A stretch of 64,000 nucleotides of DNA from Stutzerimonas stutzeri (lineage in GTDB: Bacteria > Pseudomonadota > Gammaproteobacteria > Pseudomonadales > Pseudomonadaceae), in NCBI GenBank assembly GCA_002339675.1, contig DDKB01000015.1, positions 60,793 through 124,792 on the forward strand, read 5' to 3'. A program made the translations under genes and the position numbers. Below, one piece after another: positions 51,808 to 61,257 of the stretch. A model generated the notes under the pieces. It ran no database searches. It was given only the letters and a program-made list of their open reading frames with translations, and was not told the origin of the DNA. Positions within the stretch are counted from its first letter, which is position 1, and each line of letters begins with the position of its first letter.

Positions 51808-52242
51808 TCAGGTGCCGTGACAGCGATCCTCGTCCGCCGCCCGGCTCGATGGCGCATCGCAATGCGGCAGGCGCGCCGGTGGGAAGCTCGACATCGGGCG
51901 GAAGCTGAAATAGTGGTGCAGCGCATCGATCATGTGGCGAATCTCGCTCGGCGGCGTGGTCAGCACGAAGCCCGAGTCGAAGCTGCCGGGCGTGACGTCC
52001 TCCCGAGACCAGCGGCAGGTGGCACTGAAATCGATGTAGCGCAACTGGCCGTGCTGCCCCGGAATCTTCAGGCGCATGTCGAACAGCGCGTCGATCATCA
52101 TCGGATAGGGGCTGATCAGCATCAGCCCGGTTTCGGAGAGGTTGCCAATGAACCCCAGCGGCTTGTCGGTGAACCGGTTGAAGACGTTGAGGTAGTAGGG
52201 CAACTGGTGCCGCTGGATACTGCGTTGGTTGAGCATGTTCAT
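51808..52242 (-). CDS. PilZ domain protein
   Basis: This 144-residue protein has a PilZ-type fold: RSIQRHQLPYYLNVFNRFTD (basic start), GFIGNLSETGLMLISPYPMM (the D/NxSxxG-like element as NLSETG) and FSATCRWSRE. The arginine-rich RxxxR motif is partly kept (RSIQRHQ), so c-di-GMP binding is plausible. The C-terminal 40 residues are low-complexity and family-unlike. A possible receptor for the two cyclases nearby. Confidence 0.72.
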   Translation of the reverse strand: MNMLNQRSIQRHQLPYYLNVFNRFTDKPLGFIGNLSETGLMLISPYPMMIDALFDMRLKIPGQHGQLRYIDFSATCRWSREDVTPGSFDSGFVLTTPPSEIRHMIDALHHYFSFRPMSSFPPARLPHCDAPSSRAADEDRCHGT

Positions 52243-52292
52243 CGGTTCCGGGCCCGCCGCCTTTCGTGATCGCTGCGGCCATGGCCTGCCGA

Positions 52293-52721
52293 TCAGCTGC
52301 AGTTCTGACTGATACGACTGGCCAACTGCCGCCGCGCCGCCCCTGTTTCCTCATCACTGTAGTAGACGCGATCCCCCTTTGCATCGACACGAAAGTAGCG
52401 TCCGCCGCGCGACAGGTTGGCCAGCGCCTGCTTAGCTTCGCGGCAGGCCTGGGCGCGCCCGGCCTGCTGTTCGCGGGCCGCCTGCGCAGCAGCGTGCTGC
52501 TCCTGGCGACGCGCCTCGAAGAACCGCTCGGTGCGCGCCTGCCGGTCACGCGTGGCCTCGTCGCGCTCGATCACCTGCGGCCGGACCTCGACCCTCTCGG
52601 CGCCCGGCTGCGGACGGGCATCGAAATGCACTTGGCCCTGGGCGTCGACCCACCGGTAGATCTGTGCGCTGGCCAGCGGAGCGACCAGCGCGCTGAGCAG
52701 GATTATCGCGGCAATACGCAT
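52293..52721 (-). CDS. exported DUF4124 domain protein
   Basis: This 142-residue protein has a signal peptide (MRIAAIILLSALVAPLASAQ), a DUF4124 motif (IYRWVDAQGQVHFDARPQPG) and a long Gln/Arg/Ala-rich helix (about 50-100) with a cysteine pair (AQACREAKQ, SQNCS). Family members are periplasmic with unknown role. The start at 52721 is picked over an earlier ATG to give the signal peptide at the N-terminus. Confidence 0.82.
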   Translation of the reverse strand: MRIAAIILLSALVAPLASAQIYRWVDAQGQVHFDARPQPGAERVEVRPQVIERDEATRDRQARTERFFEARRQEQHAAAQAAREQQAGRAQACREAKQALANLSRGGRYFRVDAKGDRVYYSDEETGAARRQLASRISQNCS

Positions 52722-52758
52722 GGGGTCCTTCCCACCGATCATCGCCGACCGGCTCGCT

Positions 52759-53136
52759 TCAGGGTTTCACCGCGTGAGTCACCACGCGTTCGTCAGGCTG
52801 ATAGTGCCCCAACTGGCGCAACGTCTCCAGCCGTGCGCGGCTTCGGAACGCATATTCGCTCGCCGGGTAACGGCTCTGGATGAACACATAGGTCTGCGCG
52901 GCGTCGACGAACAACCCCTGGCGCTCCAGGCACTGGCCACGCAAGAGCGAGATTTCCGGCTGCAGGTCGCCACGGGGGCGATTGCGACGCTCGGCCTGGG
53001 AAAGCTCGAGCATGGCGCTATCGCAATCGCCCGCCTGGTAGTGCTGGTAGGCAGCATCCAGGTGACGGTCGAGTGCACTTCGACTGCTGCAGCCTACGCT
53101 GAGAGCAGCCATGAACATCACAACAAGGGTACGCAT
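52759..53136 (-). CDS. putative TPR-like lipoprotein
   Basis: This protein of about 125 residues has a lipoprotein-type signal (MRTLVVMFMAALSVGC, with the acylated cysteine in LSVGC) and TPR-like helices (AALDRHLDAAYQHYQAGDCD, LLRGQCLERQGLFVDAAQTY). Outer-membrane anchorage is expected since Ser follows the cysteine. The ATG at 53136 and a TTG at 53142 with GGAGG upstream are both possible starts. It lies 37 bp upstream of the DUF4124 gene on the same strand. Confidence 0.75.
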   Translation of the reverse strand: MRTLVVMFMAALSVGCSSRSALDRHLDAAYQHYQAGDCDSAMLELSQAERRNRPRGDLQPEISLLRGQCLERQGLFVDAAQTYVFIQSRYPASEYAFRSRARLETLRQLGHYQPDERVVTHAVKP

Positions 53137-53338
53137 GGGCAATGATCCTCCGATGCCGGCTTATCGACCGCAGCGGACAAAACTGCAGACCGTTCGGTAC
53201 CTGCCGCAACGCTGCGACAGCCGTGGCCTGCGCCCCACCGCAGAAGGAAAGGCGCGCGCCAAAGAGTAGTGCAAGCCAACGATGACTACAGCCGCACGGC
53301 ATAGTAGCCTCCCGGCCATTCTGAAAAAGGAGCACCGA

Positions 53339-54790
53339 ATGATCTCGCGCCGTACCAAAATCGTCGCCACCCTGGGCCCTGCCAGCAGTTCGCCCGAGGT
53401 GCTGGAAAAAATGATCCTGGCCGGACTCGATGTCGCGCGCCTGAACTTTTCCCACGGCACTCCCGACGAACACCGCGCGCGGGCGCAGCTGGTGCGCGAT
53501 ATCGCGGCGAAACACGGCCGTTTCGTGGCGCTCCTGGGCGACCTGCAGGGTCCGAAGATCCGCATCGCCAAGTTCACCAACAAACGCATCGAACTGGCCG
53601 AAGGCGACCATTTTCGCTTCTCGGTCACCCACCCACGCGACGCCGGCACCCAGGAGGTGGTCGGCATCGATTACCCGGACCTGGTCAAGGACTGCAGTGT
53701 TGGTGACGAACTGCTGCTCGATGACGGCCGCGTGGTCATGCGCGTAGACAACACCACGGCCGATGAGCTGCACTGCACCGTCCTGATCGGCGGACCGCTG
53801 TCGGACCACAAGGGTATCAACCGACGCGGCGGCGGCCTGACCGCCCCCGCCCTGACCGCCAAGGACAAGGCCGATATCAAGCTGGCCGCCGACATGAACC
53901 TGGACTACCTGGCGGTTTCCTTTCCACGCGATGCCGCAGACATGGAGCTGGCCCGCCGCCTGCGCGACGAAGCCGGCTCCAGTGCCTGGCTGATCGCCAA
54001 GATCGAGCGGGCCGAGGCGGTCGCCGATGACGAGGCGCTCGATGGCCTGATCCGCGCCAGCGATGGCGTCATGGTGGCCCGTGGCGACCTGGGTGTGGAA
54101 ATCGGCGACGCCGAACTGGTGGGCATCCAGAAAAAGATCATTCTGCACGCACGACGTAACAACAAGGTGGTGATCACCGCGACCCAGATGATGGAGTCGA
54201 TGATTCAGAACCCGATGCCGACTCGGGCTGAGGTGTCCGATGTAGCCAACGCGGTACTCGACTACACCGACGCGGTGATGCTGTCGGCCGAAAGCGCCGC
54301 CGGCGAATACCCGGTCGAAGCGATCAAGGCCATGGCGCGGGTTTGCGTGGGTGCCGAGAAACACCCAACCAGCATCAAGTCCGGGCATCGCCTCGGCCAG
54401 CGTTTCGAGCGCAGCGACGAGAGCACCGCGCTGGCAGCGATGTACACCGCCAACCACTTCCCGGGCGTGAAGGCGATCATCAGTCTGACCGAAAGCGGCT
54501 ACACCCCGCTGATCATGTCGCGGATTCGCTCGTCGGTGCCGATCTTTGCGTTTTCACCCCATCGCGAAACCCAGGCGCGGGTCGCCATGTTCCGTGGCGT
54601 GCAGACCATTCCGTTCGATCCCGCTGCGCTGCCGGCCGACAAGGTCAGCCAGTCGGCGGTGGACGAATTGCTTCAGCGCAACATCGTCAATGTCGGGGAC
54701 TGGGTCATCCTGACCAAGGGCGACAGCTACCACGGCACCGGCGGCACCAACACCATGAAGATCCTGCGCGTCGGCGATTCCCTGAGCTGA
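53339..54790 (+). CDS. pyk: pyruvate kinase
   Basis: This 483-residue pyruvate kinase converts phosphoenolpyruvate and ADP to pyruvate and ATP. Conserved parts are MISRRTKIVATLGPASSSPE, LGDLQGPKIRIAKF, the Lys/Glu active site IAKIERAEAVADDEALDGLI, ARGDLGVEIG and the ATQMMESMIQNPMPTRAEVSD motif. AAAAGGAGCACC precedes the ATG. Length and type fit the PykA-like isozyme. Confidence 0.96.
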   Translation: MISRRTKIVATLGPASSSPEVLEKMILAGLDVARLNFSHGTPDEHRARAQLVRDIAAKHGRFVALLGDLQGPKIRIAKFTNKRIELAEGDHFRFSVTHPRDAGTQEVVGIDYPDLVKDCSVGDELLLDDGRVVMRVDNTTADELHCTVLIGGPLSDHKGINRRGGGLTAPALTAKDKADIKLAADMNLDYLAVSFPRDAADMELARRLRDEAGSSAWLIAKIERAEAVADDEALDGLIRASDGVMVARGDLGVEIGDAELVGIQKKIILHARRNNKVVITATQMMESMIQNPMPTRAEVSDVANAVLDYTDAVMLSAESAAGEYPVEAIKAMARVCVGAEKHPTSIKSGHRLGQRFERSDESTALAAMYTANHFPGVKAIISLTESGYTPLIMSRIRSSVPIFAFSPHRETQARVAMFRGVQTIPFDPAALPADKVSQSAVDELLQRNIVNVGDWVILTKGDSYHGTGGTNTMKILRVGDSLS

Positions 54791-54797
54791 CCCCGGC

Positions 54798-54828
54798 GTT
54801 GCAGCGCACGCCTGGCGTGCGCTGCAAC
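54798..54828. terminator. hairpin between convergent pyk and ferredoxin-reductase genes
   Basis: GTTGCAGCGCACGC (54798-54811) and its exact complement (54815-54828) give a 14-base stem with a three-base CTG loop. It lies seven bases after the pyk stop and four bases before the stop of the opposite gene. No T run, so termination would be mainly structural or Rho-assisted. Confidence 0.6.
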
Positions 54829-54832
54829 CGCA

Positions 54833-55774
54833 TCAGAGGTCGATCGGTCGCCGGAGAAAAGTATCGCTCAACAGCTGTCCACGCGGCACACCCGCCAGGA
54901 ACAGGCGCCTGGCAGCGCTCTGAACGAACCGGTCCCCTCCGCACACCAGAGCGATTTGCCGCCGCGCGGCAGTTGCCACCCTTTCCAGCCTGCCATTCAA
55001 GCCCTGCGCATCAGTCAGTTCGACGCTCAGGTTGTCGTGACGCGTGGCGAGCGCCAGCAGGGACGCTTGCAGATAGGACGGCCCGTCTACGCAATGGATC
55101 AGCCGAATCGGCCCCGCATGCTCCTGCCGCAACGCCTCGCGCAGCACACCCCAGAGCGGCGCCAGACCGGTCCCCGCGGCCAGCAGCAGCAAGGGTTGCA
55201 TCTGCCATTCCGCCTCGTAACGAAGCGCACCCGCCTGCAGCGGCCCGAGGCGCAGGCTGTCGCCCAGGTGCCAGGTGCGCGCGACGTCGCAAAAGGCGCC
55301 GCGGTGGCGACAATCGAGATGGAATTCGAGCCAGGCATCCTCGCCCGGAAGGCTCGCCAACGAGTAGGGCCGCGCCACACCGCCGCTAGTCCAGAGCAAC
55401 GCATGCTGCCCGGCTCGATAGCGCACGGGACGTTCGGGCGCCAGGCGCAGGCGCAGGACGTCGCCCTCCAGCCAGTCGAGCCCGACTACCTCGGCCGCCA
55501 ACCCATCTGCGGCTGGATCGAACAGGGCGACTTCGAGGTCACCGGTGACCCGGCATTGACAGGCAAGGCGCCAACCCCGCTCGCGCTGCGCCACGGAGAG
55601 GGCGTCCGGCCGCGCATCCTCCGGCTCGCCGCGCACGCAGCGCACCAGGCAGGCCTGGCAGCTGCCGGCCCGGCAACTGGAGGAGACCGGGTAGCCGGCG
55701 GCGTGGAGGGCATCGAGCAGGTTGCTACCTGCCGTGACGGTCCAGCGTTGGTCGCCCAGGCTGAGCTCAGGCAT
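54833..55774 (-). CDS. [2Fe-2S] ferredoxin-NAD(P)H reductase fusion
   Basis: This 313-residue protein joins an N-terminal plant-type ferredoxin (Cys34, Cys39, Cys42 in SSSCRAGSCQACLVRC and a fourth near 73 in LACQCRVTG) to an FAD/NAD-binding oxidoreductase (RPYSLASLPG flavin motif; LLLLAAGTGLAPLWGVLREA nucleotide motif). It resembles reductases of oxygenase systems and the CDP-glucoseen reductase type, but no partner oxygenase is here. Its start overlaps the end of the diguanylate cyclase by 8 bp. Confidence 0.86.
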   Translation of the reverse strand: MPELSLGDQRWTVTAGSNLLDALHAAGYPVSSSCRAGSCQACLVRCVRGEPEDARPDALSVAQRERGWRLACQCRVTGDLEVALFDPAADGLAAEVVGLDWLEGDVLRLRLAPERPVRYRAGQHALLWTSGGVARPYSLASLPGEDAWLEFHLDCRHRGAFCDVARTWHLGDSLRLGPLQAGALRYEAEWQMQPLLLLAAGTGLAPLWGVLREALRQEHAGPIRLIHCVDGPSYLQASLLALATRHDNLSVELTDAQGLNGRLERVATAARRQIALVCGGDRFVQSAARRLFLAGVPRGQLLSDTFLRRPIDL

Positions 55775-56897
55775 CCACGGTCGCCCAACTGGCCTCGCAG
55801 CGGTTGCGCCCGCTCGCCTTGGCCCGGTAGAGCGCCTCGTCGGCGCGCTGCAGCGCGGCGTCGAGGTCATCCCCTTCGCTCAGCAGCGTCAGGCCCACCG
55901 ACAGGCTGAGTTGCCCGGCCTGCACCGGCACGTCCACCGGCTGGGCATTGGCGAAGGCTTCGCGCAGACGCTCGCAGCAGGCGCTGAATTGCTCGGCATC
56001 GGTGCGCGGCAGCAACAGCACAAACTCTTCGCCACCGTAGCGGGCGAGGATGTCATCGTCGCGCAGACACGAACGCACCACCGAAGCGAAGGTCTGCAGC
56101 ACCCGGTCACCGGTCGCATGCCCGTGCAGGTCGTTGATGCGCTTGAAATGGTCGAGGTCGATCAGCGCCAGGCCGGACTGGTGGCCCGGGCGCAACCGAC
56201 TCAGCTCGGCCTCGGCACGTCGTAGGAAGTGGCGGCGGTTGTAAAGTCCGGTCAGCTCATCGGTCGAGGCCAGGTCCTCGAGTTGGCGCATCATGCCCCG
56301 CAGCGTTTCCTGATGGGCCTGCAAGGCGAAGCGCCGCTGCCGCATGCGCTGGCGCAGCCGATAGACATAGCTGACGAACAGGCACATCCAGACCAGCGTC
56401 ACCAGCAGCACGCCCGTTTGCAGGAGCGCCGCCTGCGGGTCGACCAGCTCGCCGATCCGGGTATCGAACAGCGACATGCCGACGAAACTGACCAGCGCCA
56501 GCGCCGCGTAGCGGGCGAACTTCTTCGGCGGCAGAAACACCGCGAACATCAGCACCAGGACATACAGCACCAGCAGCGAGCCGCGGTTGTGCCCAAGGTT
56601 GAACAGGAAATAGGTCAGCCAGACCAGCGCTACCAGTACCTGCGGCTCAGTCAGGCTGGGATCGCGAAAACGCAGGTTGAACCCCCGCAGAAAAACCCAG
56701 AGGAACACCAACTGGCTGGCCAGGATCATGACCGAGCCCAGCACAGCGGTTTCGACGGGAGCCTGGTAAAAGCCGCCCGCGACAGTAATCCAGGTCAGCA
56801 GCAAGGCCAGGCCGTAGGTAGCGGCGGCCATGCCGAAACGCTTGGTCACCAGCGACTGCAGCGCCTGCTGGTCGCTTTCGTCACGACTCGCGCGCAT
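55767..56897 (-). CDS. membrane diguanylate cyclase, SadC-like by position
   Basis: This 376-residue protein has about six membrane helices (residues about 25-195), a short coiled segment and a GGDEF domain with GGEEFVLLLPR and the inhibitory RDDD five residues upstream. It should synthesise c-di-GMP. Gene order (pyk, ferredoxin-reductase, cyclase, fumarase) matches the SadC locus known in P. aeruginosa, where SadC promotes biofilm, though this protein is shorter. The start at 56897 has AAGGATTCC upstream; a start at 56927 would add ten residues. Confidence 0.85.
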   Translation of the reverse strand: MRASRDESDQQALQSLVTKRFGMAAATYGLALLLTWITVAGGFYQAPVETAVLGSVMILASQLVFLWVFLRGFNLRFRDPSLTEPQVLVALVWLTYFLFNLGHNRGSLLVLYVLVLMFAVFLPPKKFARYAALALVSFVGMSLFDTRIGELVDPQAALLQTGVLLVTLVWMCLFVSYVYRLRQRMRQRRFALQAHQETLRGMMRQLEDLASTDELTGLYNRRHFLRRAEAELSRLRPGHQSGLALIDLDHFKRINDLHGHATGDRVLQTFASVVRSCLRDDDILARYGGEEFVLLLPRTDAEQFSACCERLREAFANAQPVDVPVQAGQLSLSVGLTLLSEGDDLDAALQRADEALYRAKASGRNRCEASWATVDA

Positions 56898-57194
56898 GGA
56901 ATCCTTCCCATAGTGGCAATTCGACATACTCTACGCCGGCCGATTCAAAAAGCCCATAAGCAACCGCTACGAAGCACCCACTGGCCCGTAACGGGCGCCT
57001 CGGGCGCCACCGCGTCTGCAACCTCCGCGCGTCCATGTCCGGCGTCCTCTCACTGTCCTTGTGCATCCTTCACCTTTGGTCCGTCTGTGTACCCGTTGCC
57101 GCTGCAGGTTATACTGCCGCGCATTTTTTTACCTGCGCGTGTCGGTTGATTGTTTCGACATGCCTGTCTCCGCCCCGCCAAGAGGACGCGCTGC

Positions 57195-58718
57195 ATGACC
57201 GTGATCAAGCAAGACGACCTGATTCAAAGCGTCGCTGACGCTTTGCAGTTCATTTCTTACTACCACCCCGTGGATTTCATCCAGGCGATGCACGAAGCCT
57301 ACCTGCGTGAGGAATCCCCGGCTGCCCGCGACTCCATGGCGCAGATCCTGATCAACTCGCGCATGTGCGCCACCGGTCACCGCCCGATCTGTCAGGACAC
57401 CGGCATCGTCACCGTCTTCGTCCGCGTCGGCATGGACGTGCGCTGGGACGGCGCGACCATGAGCCTGGACGACATGATCAATGAGGGCGTGCGCCGCGCC
57501 TACAACCTGCCGGAAAACGTCCTGCGTGCTTCGATCCTGGCCGACCCGGCAGGTTCCCGCAAAAATACCAAGGACAATACCCCGGCCGTCATCCACTACT
57601 CCATCGTCCCCGGCGACAAGGTGGAAGTGGACGTCGCAGCCAAGGGCGGCGGTTCGGAGAACAAGTCGAAAATGGCCATGCTCAACCCGTCCGACTCCAT
57701 CGTCGACTGGGTCCTGAAGACCGTGCCGACCATGGGCGCCGGCTGGTGCCCGCCGGGCATGCTCGGCATCGGCATCGGTGGCACCGCCGAGAAGGCCGCG
57801 GTAATGGCCAAGGAAGTGCTGATGGAATCCATCGACATCCATGAACTGAAGGCCCGTGGTCCGCAAAACCGCATCGAAGAGCTGCGCCTGGAGCTGTTCG
57901 AGAAGGTCAACCAGCTGGGCATCGGCGCACAGGGCCTAGGCGGCCTGACCACCGTGCTCGACGTGAAGATCATGGATTATCCGACCCACGCCGCTTCGCT
58001 GCCGGTGTGCATGATCCCCAATTGCGCCGCGACCCGCCACGCCCACTTCGTGCTTGACGGTTCCGGCCCGGCCGAACTGACCCCACCGCCGCTGGATGCC
58101 TACCCCGAGATCGTCTGGGAAGCCGGCCCGAGCGCGCGTCGCGTCAACCTCGACACCCTCACACCCGAGGAAGTGCAGAGCTGGAAGCCGGGCGAGACCG
58201 TGCTGCTCAATGGCAAGATGCTCACCGGCCGCGACGCCGCGCACAAGCGCATGGTCGACATGCTGAACAAGGGCGAGCAACTGCCGGTGGACCTCAAGGG
58301 CCGCTTCATCTATTACGTCGGCCCGGTCGATCCGGTCGGTGACGAAGTGGTGGGCCCGGCGGGCCCGACCACCGCCACGCGCATGGACAAGTTCACCCGT
58401 CAGATTCTTGAGAGCACCGGGCTGCTGGGCATGATCGGCAAGTCCGAGCGTGGCCCGATCGCCATCGAGGCGATCAAGGACAACAAGGCCGTCTACCTGA
58501 TGGCAGTTGGCGGCGCGGCCTACCTGGTCGCCCAGGCGATCAAGAAGTCCAAGGTGCTGGCCTTCGCCGAACTCGGCATGGAAGCGATCTACGAGTTCGA
58601 AGTGAAGGACATGCCGGTCACCGTCGCCGTCGACACCAACGGCGAGTCGGTGCATATCACCGGACCGGCGATCTGGCAGAAGAAGATCGCGGAAAACCTG
58701 GCTGTCGAAGTGCAGTAA
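57195..58718 (+). CDS. fumA: class I fumarate hydratase (iron-sulfur)
   Basis: This 507-residue iron-sulfur fumarase interconverts fumarate and malate in the TCA cycle. Landmarks are GHRPICQDTGIVTVFVRVGM (first cluster Cys), CPPGMLGIGIGGTAEKAAVM, MIPNCAATRHAHFVLDGSGP (second cluster Cys) and the C-terminal beta domain with PVTVAVDTNGESVHITGPAI. The start at 57195 gives the family N-terminus MTVIKQDDLIQSVADALQFI. Divergent from the cyclase gene. Confidence 0.95.
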   Translation: MTVIKQDDLIQSVADALQFISYYHPVDFIQAMHEAYLREESPAARDSMAQILINSRMCATGHRPICQDTGIVTVFVRVGMDVRWDGATMSLDDMINEGVRRAYNLPENVLRASILADPAGSRKNTKDNTPAVIHYSIVPGDKVEVDVAAKGGGSENKSKMAMLNPSDSIVDWVLKTVPTMGAGWCPPGMLGIGIGGTAEKAAVMAKEVLMESIDIHELKARGPQNRIEELRLELFEKVNQLGIGAQGLGGLTTVLDVKIMDYPTHAASLPVCMIPNCAATRHAHFVLDGSGPAELTPPPLDAYPEIVWEAGPSARRVNLDTLTPEEVQSWKPGETVLLNGKMLTGRDAAHKRMVDMLNKGEQLPVDLKGRFIYYVGPVDPVGDEVVGPAGPTTATRMDKFTRQILESTGLLGMIGKSERGPIAIEAIKDNKAVYLMAVGGAAYLVAQAIKKSKVLAFAELGMEAIYEFEVKDMPVTVAVDTNGESVHITGPAIWQKKIAENLAVEVQ

Positions 58719-58736
58719 CCGACACGCCAAGGAATG

Positions 58737-58764
58737 AGCCCGGCTCGATGCCGGGCTTTTTCGT
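58737..58764 (+). terminator. terminator of fumA
   Basis: AGCCCGGC (58737-58744) pairs with GCCGGGCT (58750-58757) around a five-base loop, followed by TTTTTCG, 19 bp after the stop codon. Confidence 0.9.
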
Positions 58765-58791
58765 TTTTCCCGACCACGCCATGGCGTGGCG

Positions 58792-59016
58792 TCAGTCGCC
58801 CTGCCGCCGACGAAGCTCGGTGAACAGCGCCTCGACCTTTGCCCGCGCCCAGGGCGTCTTGCGCAGAAAGGTCAGGCTCGACTTGATGCTGGGGTCGCGC
58901 TTGAAACACCGGACATCAACCCGCTCCGCCAGCCCCTCCCAGCCGTAACGAGCCTGCAGCTCGAGCAGGATCGACTCCAGTGTCATGCCGTGTAGCGGGT
59001 CTTTCGATGATGTCAT
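58792..59016 (-). CDS. VF530/DUF2132 family DNA-binding-fold protein
   Basis: This 74-residue protein matches the VF530 (DUF2132) family: DPLHGMTLESILLELQARYG, WEGLAERVDVRCFKRDPSIK and SSLTFLRKTPWARAKVE. Known structures of the family show a compact helical fold, with DNA binding suggested but not established. It is convergent with fumA. Confidence 0.88.
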   Translation of the reverse strand: MTSSKDPLHGMTLESILLELQARYGWEGLAERVDVRCFKRDPSIKSSLTFLRKTPWARAKVEALFTELRRRQGD

Positions 59017-59159
59017 GGCGCCTCGGCCTGACAGGCTCTGCCTGCACTGTGAATGGAAAAGGTCTGCCGGGCGCGCCCGCTGAAAACGCTCCAGGCACGA
59101 TCAGGCAAGAGCATGGCAACCTGCCGAACGGCCGACCAAGCGGAACCGACGAGCCGGAA

Positions 59160-59184
59160 ACGGGCGCTCCGAGCGAGCGCCCGT
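59160..59184 (-). terminator. hairpin downstream of the DJ-1 family gene
   Basis: ACGGGCGCT and AGCGCCCGT form a nine-base stem with a seven-base loop, about 80 bp after the stop of the minus-strand DJ-1 gene; a short TTT follows on that strand. A weak terminator is likely. Confidence 0.45.
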
Positions 59185-59266
59185 CCCTGCCTGTTTCAAT
59201 GCTGCCCGACCGGGTGCGGTGGTTTTCCCGAGGTCTGCGTGACAGGCTTTTGTCCGGCGCGACATC

Positions 59267-59848
59267 TTACAGGCTGATGCGGGTACCAAGCAGCTCGAGA
59301 AATGCGGCCAGCCAGGCGGGATGCGCCGGCCAGGCCGGGGCGGTCACGAGGTTGCCCTCGGTATGCGCCTTGTCGACGCCAATCTCGACGAACTCGCCAC
59401 CGGCCAGCCGAACTTCCGGCGCACAGGCCGGGTATGCGCTACAGGCGCGCCCCTTCAGCACGTCGGCTGCTGCCAGCAACTGGGCGCCGTGGCAGACCGC
59501 CGCGATCGGTTTTTTCGCCTCACCAAAAGCCTTCACCAGGCTGATCACCTGCCCATTGAGCCGCAGGTATTCTGGCGAACGGCCGCCCGGCACCACCAGC
59601 GCATCGTAGTCCTCAGCGCGCACCGCGGCGAAATCGAAATTCAGCGCGAAGTTGTGCCCGGGCTTCTCGCTGTAGGTCTGGTCACCTTCGAAATCATGGA
59701 TCGCCGTGCGTACGGTGTCGCCGGCCTTCTTGTCGGGACAGACCGCATGCACGGTATGCCCGACCATCTGCAGCGCCTGGAACGGCACCATGGTTTCGTA
59801 GTCTTCGACGTAGTCGCCGACCAGCATGAGGATTTTTTTCGCTGCCAT
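59267..59848 (-). CDS. DJ-1/PfpI family protein
   Basis: This 193-residue protein has the DJ-1/PfpI glutamine-amidotransferase-like fold with the nucleophile elbow AAVCHGAQLLAAA (Cys about 118) and VVPGGRSPEYLRLN (Glu ligand region). Relatives are stress-linked proteases, glyoxalase-like enzymes or chaperones, so the activity is open. The start at 59848 (MAAKKILMLVGDYVEDYE) is the only one with the family N-terminus. Confidence 0.9.
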   Translation of the reverse strand: MAAKKILMLVGDYVEDYETMVPFQALQMVGHTVHAVCPDKKAGDTVRTAIHDFEGDQTYSEKPGHNFALNFDFAAVRAEDYDALVVPGGRSPEYLRLNGQVISLVKAFGEAKKPIAAVCHGAQLLAAADVLKGRACSAYPACAPEVRLAGGEFVEIGVDKAHTEGNLVTAPAWPAHPAWLAAFLELLGTRISL

Positions 59849-59898
59849 CGAACACGCTCCCTTGTTAGCGCTTGGGGCTGACGACTCGACCCGAGCCC

Positions 59899-61062
59899 TC
59901 AGCCGCTTCGGTTGAAAATATTGATCACCAGGCGATCCAGCAGCCCCCACATGCGCTGGTAGAGACGCTGGCTCAGCGGCCGCGCGTGCCACTGCTGCAG
60001 GTCGACCTCGAGACTGCGTGCGAAGTCGTCGGCAAAGCTGCGCGCCACCTCGGCGCTGAATGCCGTGTCGACTGCCTCCAGGTTGGCTTCGAGGTTCCAA
60101 CGCAGGTTCCAATGATCGAAGTTGCATGACCCGACGCTGACCCAGTCATCGACCAGGACCATCTTCAGGTGCAGGAAGTGTGGCTGATATTCATGAATGC
60201 GCACCCCGGCGCGCAACAGGCGCGGGTAATAGCGCTGCCCGGCGTAACGCACCGAAGGATGGTCGGTGTTGCGGCTGGTCAACAGCAGCTGCACGTCGAC
60301 GCCGCGGCGGGCAGCACGCATCAGCGCCCGACGGACGCGGCCGGTGGGCAGAAAATAGGGCGTGGCCAGCCAGATCCGCCGCTCTGCCCGGTGCAGGTTG
60401 CGCAGCAGGCTGTGGAGGATGTCGCGATGCTGCCGCGCCGCCGAATAGGCGACCCGGCCCATCCCCTCCTCGGTGGACGGATTGGGTGGCACACGGGGCG
60501 ACCGGCGTGGCAGAGGCAGCTGCCAGATCCGCCTCTTCAGGCACAGCGCCCATTGCACATCGAACAGCCGCCGCCAGTCATCGAGCAGCGGGCCGCTGAT
60601 CTGCACCATGGCTTCGTGCCAATGCCGATCCGGGTCGGCCGGATCCCAGAAATCATCGGTGGCTCCGGTACCGCCGACGAAGCAGTGGCTGTCATCGATC
60701 AGGATCAGCTTGCGATGGTCCCGGTGCAGGTTACGGAACTTCAGGCGCAACCGCAGCGGGTTGTACTGGCGCAGGTCGACACCGCCTTCGGTCAGTCGCT
60801 GACGCGCCTTCTGGCCCAGCTTCAGGCAGCCGAAGCCGTCGAACAGGCAGCGCACCCGCACGCCCCGCTCAACTGCCGCAACCAGCGCATCGATCAGCCG
60901 ATCGGCACAGCAGCCATCCTCGACAAGGTAGAGTTCCACATCTACCCGGCGCTCGGCCGCCTCGATGCTCGCCAGTATGCGCGGAAAGAACCGGGGGCCA
61001 TCGACCAGCAGTTCGAAGCGGTTGCCGTCCCGCCAGGGAAATATCTCGCCAGCCAGCATCAT
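59899..61062 (-). CDS. clsB: cardiolipin synthase/phospholipase D family protein (ClsB-like)
   Basis: This protein of about 387 residues has two phospholipase-D HKD motifs, HRDHRKLILIDDSHCFVGGT and HLKMVLVDDWVSVGSCNFDH, as in bacterial cardiolipin synthases of the ClsB type, which join two phosphatidylglycerol molecules or use phosphatidylethanolamine. No N-terminal membrane helices. The start is uncertain: ATG codons at 61062 and 61059 fit the family best; a GTG at 61092 is also open. Confidence 0.88.
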   Translation of the reverse strand: MMLAGEIFPWRDGNRFELLVDGPRFFPRILASIEAAERRVDVELYLVEDGCCADRLIDALVAAVERGVRVRCLFDGFGCLKLGQKARQRLTEGGVDLRQYNPLRLRLKFRNLHRDHRKLILIDDSHCFVGGTGATDDFWDPADPDRHWHEAMVQISGPLLDDWRRLFDVQWALCLKRRIWQLPLPRRSPRVPPNPSTEEGMGRVAYSAARQHRDILHSLLRNLHRAERRIWLATPYFLPTGRVRRALMRAARRGVDVQLLLTSRNTDHPSVRYAGQRYYPRLLRAGVRIHEYQPHFLHLKMVLVDDWVSVGSCNFDHWNLRWNLEANLEAVDTAFSAEVARSFADDFARSLEVDLQQWHARPLSQRLYQRMWGLLDRLVINIFNRSG

Positions 61063-61226
61063 GACCGATGCCCACTGGGGCAATTCCGGCACAGCAGCCG
61101 GGGCGTATTACAGCTCGAAGACATCGAAATCCTTGTCCGGTTGAACACCCGGGACGCCAGCCCGTCTGGCGGCGCCAGCACATGAAAATGGTCCGCGCGG
61201 TTGCAGCGCGCTTGTTAATAGGTCCG

Positions 61227-61256
61227 CGGCGCCACGAGGAGTTCCCCGTGGCGCCG
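61227..61256. terminator. strong hairpin after the acyl-CoA dehydrogenase-like gene
   Basis: CGGCGCCACG (61227-61236) and CGTGGCGCCG (61247-61256) make a ten-base stem two bases after the stop of the minus-strand gene. No T run follows, so it may act as a structural or Rho-assisted end. Confidence 0.5.
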
Positions 61257-61257
61257 A

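Noticed and set aside
53018..54457. A 479-codon frame opposite pyk and overlapping the lipoprotein gene
   Set aside because: Shadow of pyk; no recognisable domain, and it would run through two supported genes.
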